Shown here one piece after another: positions 58,553 through 64,000 of a stretch of DNA of 64,000 nt; the first letter of the stretch is position 1, and every line of letters starts with the position of its first letter. The notes below the pieces were generated by a model. It was not told where the DNA came from and made no database searches. It saw nothing but the letters and a program-made list of their open reading frames with translations. This DNA is from Pseudoxanthomonas sp. CF385 (GTDB lineage Bacteria > Pseudomonadota > Gammaproteobacteria > Xanthomonadales > Xanthomonadaceae), in contig NZ_FNKZ01000001.1 of assembly GCF_900104255.1 (NCBI RefSeq), forward strand, positions 1,332,001-1,396,000. The letters are read 5' to 3'. Both the position numbers and the translations under genes were made by a program.

Positions 58553-58582
58553 AACCCCGGCCCCGGCCGGGGTTTTGTTTTT
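58553..58582. terminator. Terminator between THX and hutI
   Basis: AACCCCGGCC (58553-58562) pairs with GGCCGGGGTT (58565-58574) and is followed by TTTTGTTTTT on the plus strand, ending THX. The hairpin stem is also just past the hutI stop on the other strand. Confidence 0.85.
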
Positions 58583-59808
58583 CAGCGCATGTCCACCACG
58601 CGTCCGCCGACATGCGCGGCCGACACCAGGTCGCCGCCCAGCCAGTACGCCAGTTGCGCCGGCTGGTCGATCCGCCAACGGACGAAATCCGCACGCTGTC
58701 CGGCAACCAGGCGACCGCGGTCTTCAAGACCGAGGGCCCTGGCCGCGTTCACGGTGGCGCCACGCAGCGCTTCTTCCGGCGTCAGCCGGAAATGCGTGCA
58801 GGCCAGCGACATTGCCAGGCGCAACGACTGCAACGGCGATGTGCCCGGATTGCAATCGGTCGCCACCGCCATCGGCACGCCATGCGCGCGGAAGGCGTCG
58901 AGCGGGGGCAGGGTGGTTTCGCGCAGCACATGGAACGCGCCCGGCAACAGGACGGCAACGCTGCCCGCACGCGCCATCGCCGCGACGCCGGTTTCGGACG
59001 TGTATTCCACATGGTCGGCCGACAGGCCATCGAAGCCCGCCACGAGCGCGGCGCCGCCGCCATCGCTTAGCTGGTCGGCATGCAGCTTCACCGGGATGCC
59101 GAGCGCGCGCGCCGCTTCGAATACGCGTTGCGTCTGTGCCGCGGTGAACCCGATGCGCTCGCAGAACGCATCCACCGCGTCGACCAGTCCTTCCGCATGC
59201 AGGTCGGGCACCCAGCGGCAGACGGCGTCGATGTAGTCGTCGGCGCGTCCGGCGAACTCGGGCGGCAGCGCATGCGCACCGAGGAAGGTGGTGCGGACGG
59301 TGATGCCGAGCACCTCGCCCAGACGGCGGGCGACGCGCAGCATCTTCCGTTCGTTGTCGAAATCCAGGCCGTAGCCGGACTTGATCTCCAGCGTGGTCAC
59401 GCCGTCGTCGCGCAAGGCGCGCGCGCGCGGCAGCGAGGCGGCCAACAAGGCGTCTTCGCTGGCGGCGCGGGTGGCGCTCACGGTGGACACGATGCCGCCG
59501 CCCGCCCGCGCGATGTCCTCGTAACTGGCGCCCTGCAGACGCTGTTCGAACTCGCCCGCGCGATCGCCGGCGAACACGACGTGGGTGTGGCAATCGACCA
59601 GGCCGGGCGTCACCCAGCCGCCTTGCGCGTCCAGGACCTCGCCGGCCAGCGCGTCGGGCGCGGCAGGCAGCGCGTCCTTACGGCCCGCGAACACGAACAC
59701 GCCATTGCGCCAGCCGAGGGCGCCGTCTTCCACCACGCCATAACCGGCATCGCCGGCCAGGGTGACCAGGCGTGCGTTGACCAGCAGGCCATCCCAGCGC
59801 GTCTCCAT
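58582..59808 (-). CDS. hutI: Imidazolonepropionase
   Basis: This 408-residue amidohydrolase opens imidazolonepropionate to formiminoglutamate, the third step of histidine breakdown. Metal ligands are in [11 protein letters not shown] (HxH), the later histidine of [13 protein letters not shown], and the aspartate of [20 protein letters not shown] and [12 protein letters not shown] are family signatures. ATG 59808 gives [17 protein letters not shown], the usual start. It follows a small His/Gly-rich membrane protein gene by four bases and is divergent from hutF. Confidence 0.95.
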   Translation of the reverse strand: METRWDGLLVNARLVTLAGDAGYGVVEDGALGWRNGVFVFAGRKDALPAAPDALAGEVLDAQGGWVTPGLVDCHTHVVFAGDRAGEFEQRLQGASYEDIARAGGGIVSTVSATRAASEDALLAASLPRARALRDDGVTTLEIKSGYGLDFDNERKMLRVARRLGEVLGITVRTTFLGAHALPPEFAGRADDYIDAVCRWVPDLHAEGLVDAVDAFCERIGFTAAQTQRVFEAARALGIPVKLHADQLSDGGGAALVAGFDGLSADHVEYTSETGVAAMARAGSVAVLLPGAFHVLRETTLPPLDAFRAHGVPMAVATDCNPGTSPLQSLRLAMSLACTHFRLTPEEALRGATVNAARALGLEDRGRLVAGQRADFVRWRIDQPAQLAYWLGGDLVSAAHVGGRVVDMR

Positions 59809-59812
59809 GCTG

Positions 59813-60007
59813 TCAGTCGCCTCCGCCGCCATCGCAGCCGCCATCGGGGGCGCACCCCATCTCGCCATGCCCGGAATGACTGGCATCGCCGGCATGACCA
59901 CTCGGGCCATGACCTGCGTGACCCTTCTTCTTCTGCGCCTGTACGGCGATGAACACCACCATCAGCGAGATGGCGACGGCGACCAGCGAGAGGACGATGG
60001 CGAGCAT
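59813..60007 (-). CDS. Small His/Gly-rich membrane protein upstream of hutI
   Basis: This 64-residue protein begins with one membrane helix ([20 protein letters not shown]), then has a basic patch (QAQKKK), repeated His/Gly pairs ([20 protein letters not shown]) and a C-terminal [12 protein letters not shown]. The two cysteines and six histidines suggest metal binding. Its stop lies four bases before the hutI ATG, so it is probably co-translated with hutI. I know no named family. A longer start in frame within the start of hutF is less likely. Confidence 0.62.
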   Translation of the reverse strand: MLAIVLSLVAVAISLMVVFIAVQAQKKKGHAGHGPSGHAGDASHSGHGEMGCAPDGGCDGGGGD

Positions 60008-60092
60008 GAGGGTGGACAGCCCTCGCGGGCGTGTCTTGGCAGGGACGACGCGGTAGCCTAACGCACCCCTGTCGCCGCCCGTAAGCACCGCC

Positions 60093-61349
60093 ATGTCGAA
60101 TCCCGATTCCCTTGCAGGCCAGGTCGTCGCCACCGACGCAGGATGGCGCGTGCCCGGCATCGCCAACCTGCACTCGCACGCGTTCCAGCGGGCGATGGCG
60201 GGGCTGGCCGAGCACCAGACGAATCCGGAAGACAGCTTCTGGACCTGGCGGGAAATCATGTACCGCTTCGCCGCGCGGATGACGCCCGAGAGCACCTACG
60301 CGGTGGCGACGCAGCTGTATGCCGAGATGCTGGAGGCCGGGTACACCCGGGTGTGCGAATTCCACTACGTGCACCACCAGCCCGACGGCGCGCCGTACGC
60401 GGATCCCGCGGCGATGTCGAAGGCGCTGATCGTCGCCGCGCGCGACACCGGCATCCGCATGACCCTGCTGCCAGTGCTGTACATGACCGGTGGTTTCGAT
60501 GGCCGCGAACTGTCGGCGCGCCAGCGCAGGTTCGGGCATGACGTGGAAGGCTTCCTCCACCTGCTCGATACCCTGCGTCCGCTGCAGGATGAAGGGCTGC
60601 GCGTGGGCTGCGCCTTCCACAGCCTGCGCGCCGTGCCCGAAGCCGCGATGCGCGAGGTGCTCGCCGCGCTGCCGACCGACGCGCCCGTGCACATCCACAT
60701 CGCCGAACAGGTGGGCGAAGTGCAGGACTGCCTGGCGCTGCGCAATGCGCGTCCGGTGGAATGGCTGTTGCGCGAGTTCCCGGTCGACCGTCGCTGGACG
60801 CTGGTGCATGCCACCCACCTGACGCCGGGGGAGACGCGCGGCGTCGCCGGCAGCGGGGCCACCGTCGCGATCTGCCCCACGACGGAAGCGAACCTCGGCG
60901 ATGGCCTGTTCCCGCTGCGCGATTTCCTGCAGGCCGGCGGCCGGTGGGGCATCGGGTCGGATTCGCACGTGTCGGTGTCGCCGGTGGAAGAGCTGCGTTG
61001 GCTGGAGTACGGCCAGCGGCTCGCCACGCGCCATCGCAACATCGCAGTGCTGCCGGGCTCGCCCAGCGTCGGGCGCACGCTGCTCGCCGGCGTGCTGGAT
61101 AGCGAAAGCGATGCCACGGGCCTGCCGCGCGATGCGCAGGAAGGCGTCTGGCTGGACGACGACGCGCCGGCGCTGGCGGGCGCTTCGACAGAGGACCTGG
61201 TCGATCGCTGGCTGTTCGCCGGCAACCGGCCGCTGGTCAGGACGGTGCGCGTCGGCGGACGCGACGTGGTGACCGGCGGCCGGCACGTCGATCGCGACGC
61301 CATCGCGCAGCGCTACGGCGCGACGGTGCGCCAGCTGCTGGCCGACTGA
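60093..61349 (+). CDS. hutF: Formimidoylglutamate deiminase
   Basis: This 418-residue amidohydrolase deiminates formiminoglutamate to formylglutamate in the five-step histidine route. Metal ligands are in IANLHSHAFQRAM, VHIHIAEQ, LVHATHLTPGE and GSDSHVSVSP. The protein begins only about 20 residues before LHSHAF, whereas typical HutF (about 450) has some 40 more residues forming the outer beta-sandwich. The frame is closed upstream by a stop at 60054, so no longer form exists here. It diverges from the small protein-hutI unit. hutH, hutU and hutG are not in the window. Confidence 0.92.
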   Translation: MSNPDSLAGQVVATDAGWRVPGIANLHSHAFQRAMAGLAEHQTNPEDSFWTWREIMYRFAARMTPESTYAVATQLYAEMLEAGYTRVCEFHYVHHQPDGAPYADPAAMSKALIVAARDTGIRMTLLPVLYMTGGFDGRELSARQRRFGHDVEGFLHLLDTLRPLQDEGLRVGCAFHSLRAVPEAAMREVLAALPTDAPVHIHIAEQVGEVQDCLALRNARPVEWLLREFPVDRRWTLVHATHLTPGETRGVAGSGATVAICPTTEANLGDGLFPLRDFLQAGGRWGIGSDSHVSVSPVEELRWLEYGQRLATRHRNIAVLPGSPSVGRTLLAGVLDSESDATGLPRDAQEGVWLDDDAPALAGASTEDLVDRWLFAGNRPLVRTVRVGGRDVVTGGRHVDRDAIAQRYGATVRQLLAD

Positions 61350-61474
61350 CGGTGGCGGGCCGGTCGTCGCCCGGATCACGGGGTTCGTCGTGCCCCCGGG
61401 CGCGCCCATCGCAGACCTGCACGCGGCTCGGCCGCGTTCGCCAGCATGGCGACCATCCCATCAGGAGAACCGCC

Positions 61475-63118
61475 ATGGCCTACGCCCATTCGCTCGCCCT
61501 CACTCTCGCCGCCGCCGGTGTCGCCGTCTTCACCCCCGCCCATGCGATGACCGACCAGGCGCTGGCCGGTGTGGTCCAGCAGCGGCTGCAGGGCGACCGC
61601 ACCGGCGCCTGCATGGCCGTGGCCGTCGTCGAGGCCGGCAGCGTCGCCCGCAGCTACCAGTGCGCGGACGCGAAGGACGCCGCGCGCATCGGCCCCGACA
61701 CGGCCTTCGAGATCGGCTCGGTCAGCAAGACGATGACAGCGGCATTGCTCGCCGACCTGATCGGCCAGGGCAAGGGATCGCTCGACGATCCGCTGTCCGC
61801 GTGGCTACCCGAAGGCACGAAGCTGCCGACGTACCAGGGCAAGCCGATCCTGCTGCGCCATGTGGTCACGCATACCTCCGGCCTGCCGGCGCTGCCCTCG
61901 CGCATGGGCGCCCCCGACATGGCGGACCCGTACGCGAAGCTGGATGAGGCCGCGCTGCTCGCCTCGCTTGGCGACGTCACCCTGGCGGCGGCGCCGGGCA
62001 CGAAGTTCGAGTACTCCAACTTCGCCTCGATGGTGCTTTCGTATGCGGTTGCGCGCCGCGCGGGCACGGACATGGAGACGTTGCTGAAACAGAAGCTGTT
62101 CGCGCCGCTGGGCATGCGCAACGCCTACGTCAACACCGCCCCCGCGGGCGTGCGTGCGGCCGCGGGCCATACGCCGAATGCGCGTGCGACGTCGGCCTGG
62201 CATTTCCACACCAACCTGGCCGGGGTCGGCGGGGTGCACGCCACGCTCGACGACATGGTGCGTTACTTGCAGGGCCAGTTGGGAGCCGAATCCACGCCGA
62301 TCTCGGCCGCATTGCAGCAGTCGCAGCAGAAGGTGTCGGACACGCCGCCGATGGCGATGAACTGGATGCTGATGCCCGTCGCCGGACGCACGGTGCACGT
62401 GCACGAAGGCGGCACGGGCGGCTTTTCGTCGTTCGTGTCGTTCGACAGGGACAAGCAGCGCGGCGTCGTGATCCTGTCCGACACCACCTGGAACTCGATC
62501 GGCAGCCTGGGCTCGCTGGGCCTGCATCTGGTCGACGCCAGTTTCCCGCTCGGCACGCCGCGGCGCGAAGCCACGCCGGACGGCGCGTTGCTCGACGCGC
62601 TCGCCGGCGAATACGAACTCGCCGGCGGCATGAAGATGACCCTCCGCCGCAAGGGCGATGCGCTGGAGATCCAGGCGGCCGGGCAGGGCGCATACGCGAT
62701 GGGCTACGACAGTGCGGGGGATTTTTATCCGCGCGAATTCGATGCGGTGCTGCGGCCGCAGCGCACCGCGGCGGGACAGTCGTTCACGTGGATGCAGATG
62801 GGTGGCGTGCTGCCTGCCAAGCGGATCGACGCTGCCGCGTCGAAACCCGTGTTGAAGATCGATGCGGCCACGCTGCGCGAGTACGAAGGTGAGTACCCGC
62901 TGGTGCCCGCGTTCGCGCTGACCGTGAAAGCGCAGGGCGAGACGCTGACCATCCAGGGCACGGGCCAGCCGGCACTGCCGGTGCAGGCCGTGGAACGCGA
63001 TGTCTTCGTCATGGATGCCGTCGGCGCGGAAATCCGCTTCGAGCGCGATGCGGCCGGCAAGGTCGTCGCGCTGACGCTGAAGCAGGCCGGCCAGCAACTG
63101 CGCGGCGCCAGGAAGTAA
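61475..63118 (+). CDS. Secreted serine hydrolase, beta-lactamase class C family
   Basis: This 547-residue protein has a signal peptide (cleavage near AHAMTD, about residue 24). The AmpC-type domain has the nucleophile and lysine in GSVSKTM (S82, K85), the YSN motif in FEYSNFASM and the third motif HEGGTGGFSS. A C-terminal lipocalin-like region of about 200 residues (from LLDALAGEYELAGG) follows, as in many esterase/peptidase relatives. The substrate is unknown; it may act on peptides or esters in the periplasm. AGGAGAA precedes the ATG. The sensor kinase follows two bases later. Confidence 0.88.
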   Translation: MAYAHSLALTLAAAGVAVFTPAHAMTDQALAGVVQQRLQGDRTGACMAVAVVEAGSVARSYQCADAKDAARIGPDTAFEIGSVSKTMTAALLADLIGQGKGSLDDPLSAWLPEGTKLPTYQGKPILLRHVVTHTSGLPALPSRMGAPDMADPYAKLDEAALLASLGDVTLAAAPGTKFEYSNFASMVLSYAVARRAGTDMETLLKQKLFAPLGMRNAYVNTAPAGVRAAAGHTPNARATSAWHFHTNLAGVGGVHATLDDMVRYLQGQLGAESTPISAALQQSQQKVSDTPPMAMNWMLMPVAGRTVHVHEGGTGGFSSFVSFDRDKQRGVVILSDTTWNSIGSLGSLGLHLVDASFPLGTPRREATPDGALLDALAGEYELAGGMKMTLRRKGDALEIQAAGQGAYAMGYDSAGDFYPREFDAVLRPQRTAAGQSFTWMQMGGVLPAKRIDAAASKPVLKIDAATLREYEGEYPLVPAFALTVKAQGETLTIQGTGQPALPVQAVERDVFVMDAVGAEIRFERDAAGKVVALTLKQAGQQLRGARK

Positions 63119-63120
63119 GC

Positions 63121-64000
63121 ATGGAGCGCACCTACGCACTGCGTCAGAAGTTGCCCGCGGAAGTGCTCGTGGGCGGCGATGCGATATGGAGCCGGTACCG
63201 CCAGTACCCCGTATTCGGCCTGCGCTGGCTGGTCGGTCGCAGCCTGTTGTTCTGCAGCGTGATCGCGGTGGTCGCCGCCTTCATCGGCGCCGGCAGCGGT
63301 GTGGCGGTGCATGACCTCGGCGTCGCGATCAAGGTCGCGATCACGCAGTTCGTCGTCTTCAGTCTCATGGCCACGCTGGGTCCTGCGTTGGCGACCGCGG
63401 TGCGGCACCGTGCGTGGCCGATGGCAAGGGAGCGCAAGGCCGTGGTGATCGCCGTGCTGGTCGGCATGGTGCTCAGCTTCTTCATCGACCGCGTGGGATC
63501 GTCCTACATCGAGCAGTTGATCAAACCGGGCCTGGAAGCCGCGGGATTGAACATGACGCCCCCGACACCGGCACCGCTGGTGAAGGCGATCGGTCTGGCG
63601 ATCAACGTCGCTGCCTTGGTCGTGATCTACGGTCTGTTCGGCGGTGGGCTGGCGCTGCGGGCGTACTTCAGCGAACACCGGCGCTGGGACGAGCACCACC
63701 ACGTGCGCGAACTCAGTGCGCTGGAAGGTCGTGTGCACGAAGCCGACCTGCGCCTGGGCGTGCTGCAGGCGCAGGTGGAGCCGCATTTCCTGTTCAACAC
63801 GCTGGCGTCCGTGCGGGCGCTGGTGCGGCAGGATCCCGCACAAGCCGAAGCCACCCTGGATGCGCTGGTCGATTTCCTTCGCGCCACCATTCCGAAACTG
63901 CGCGACGACCGCGGCCTGCATGCCACGCTCGGGCAGCAGCTCGACCTCTGCAGCAGCTACCTCGCGCTGATGCAGGTGCGCATGGGCGGGCGGCTGACGT
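63121..64000 (+). CDS. LytS/YehU-type sensor histidine kinase (partial, right edge)
   Basis: About 293 residues are visible and the C-terminal ATPase domain is cut by the window edge. Four hydrophobic segments (about residues 35-60, 72-90, 105-120 and 155-180) form the membrane part. A short linker leads to the His_kinase (PF06580) block QVEPHFLFNTLASVRALVRQ near 220-240, with the phosphorylated histidine in EPHFLFN. Such kinases usually pair with a LytTR response regulator, which should lie past the edge. Start ATG 63121 is two bases after the serine hydrolase stop, so the two are probably coupled. Confidence 0.9.
   Translation, partial: MERTYALRQKLPAEVLVGGDAIWSRYRQYPVFGLRWLVGRSLLFCSVIAVVAAFIGAGSGVAVHDLGVAIKVAITQFVVFSLMATLGPALATAVRHRAWPMARERKAVVIAVLVGMVLSFFIDRVGSSYIEQLIKPGLEAAGLNMTPPTPAPLVKAIGLAINVAALVVIYGLFGGGLALRAYFSEHRRWDEHHHVRELSALEGRVHEADLRLGVLQAQVEPHFLFNTLASVRALVRQDPAQAEATLDALVDFLRATIPKLRDDRGLHATLGQQLDLCSSYLALMQVRMGGRLT

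Overview
The window is a continuous stretch of high-GC chromosome from a gammaproteobacterium of the family Xanthomonadaceae, most likely Pseudoxanthomonas. The strongest clue is the S46 peptidase at 42753-44921. It is 722 residues long and has its catalytic residues at H86, D224 and S657, the length and numbering I recall for DAP BII of Pseudoxanthomonas mexicana. Other lineage clues are the order folC - SPOR protein - cvpA - purF, the TorF-type porin, a small THX ribosomal protein and several REP-like hairpin pairs. I see no rRNA, tRNA, CRISPR array, prophage or insertion sequence, and coding density is high.

Layout. 1-4925: a truncated amidase lipoprotein, a DUF2127 membrane protein, typA/bipA, a small membrane protein coupled to a cyclophilin, and an LprI-like lipoprotein. 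5054-9886: a PLP aminotransferase, malate dehydrogenase and a secreted S9 peptidase. 10036-16831: a propionate block (prpE, an M14 carboxypeptidase, a helix-turn-helix/citrate-synthase fusion divergent from prpB-prpC). 16997-21241: a hypothetical protein, a glutathione transferase, a cell-wall hydrolase, a hairpin-rich gap and 2,4-dienoyl-CoA reductase. 21411-26234: a tightly overlapping three-gene operon that looks like an MksF-MksE-MksB (SMC/condensin) complex without a JetD-type nuclease. 26343-30463: a quinone-reductase-like enzyme, a divergent MFS/LysR pair and a YgiD-type dioxygenase.

30775-42568: an OmpA-family protein, two proteins sharing a C-terminal motif on either side of a pseudouridine synthase, kbl, an OprP-like porin followed by the sulfate ABC transporter (sbp-cysT-cysW-cysA), a TorF-type porin and tdh. 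42753-53710: the S46 peptidase, a histidine phosphatase, folC, a SPOR protein, cvpA, purF, a DUF455 ferritin-like protein, lpxH, gltX and a Zur-like regulator. 53739-64000: a MarR/MFS operon with a near-ideal operator, a His-rich TonB receptor and a divergent MerC-domain protein sharing a Zur-like box, THX, hutI and hutF with a small His/Gly-rich membrane protein, a serine hydrolase, and a LytS-type histidine kinase cut by the right edge.

Functional groups. Propionyl-CoA is made by PrpE and used by PrpC and PrpB, but the dehydratase step (PrpD or AcnD/PrpF) is not here. Threonine degradation (kbl, tdh) is split by about 6.5 kb. Zinc control (zur, receptor, MerC protein) lies within 5 kb. Four secreted peptidases or hydrolases and many outer-membrane proteins suggest growth on peptides. 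The most unusual parts are the MksBEF-like operon and the regulator/citrate-synthase fusion.
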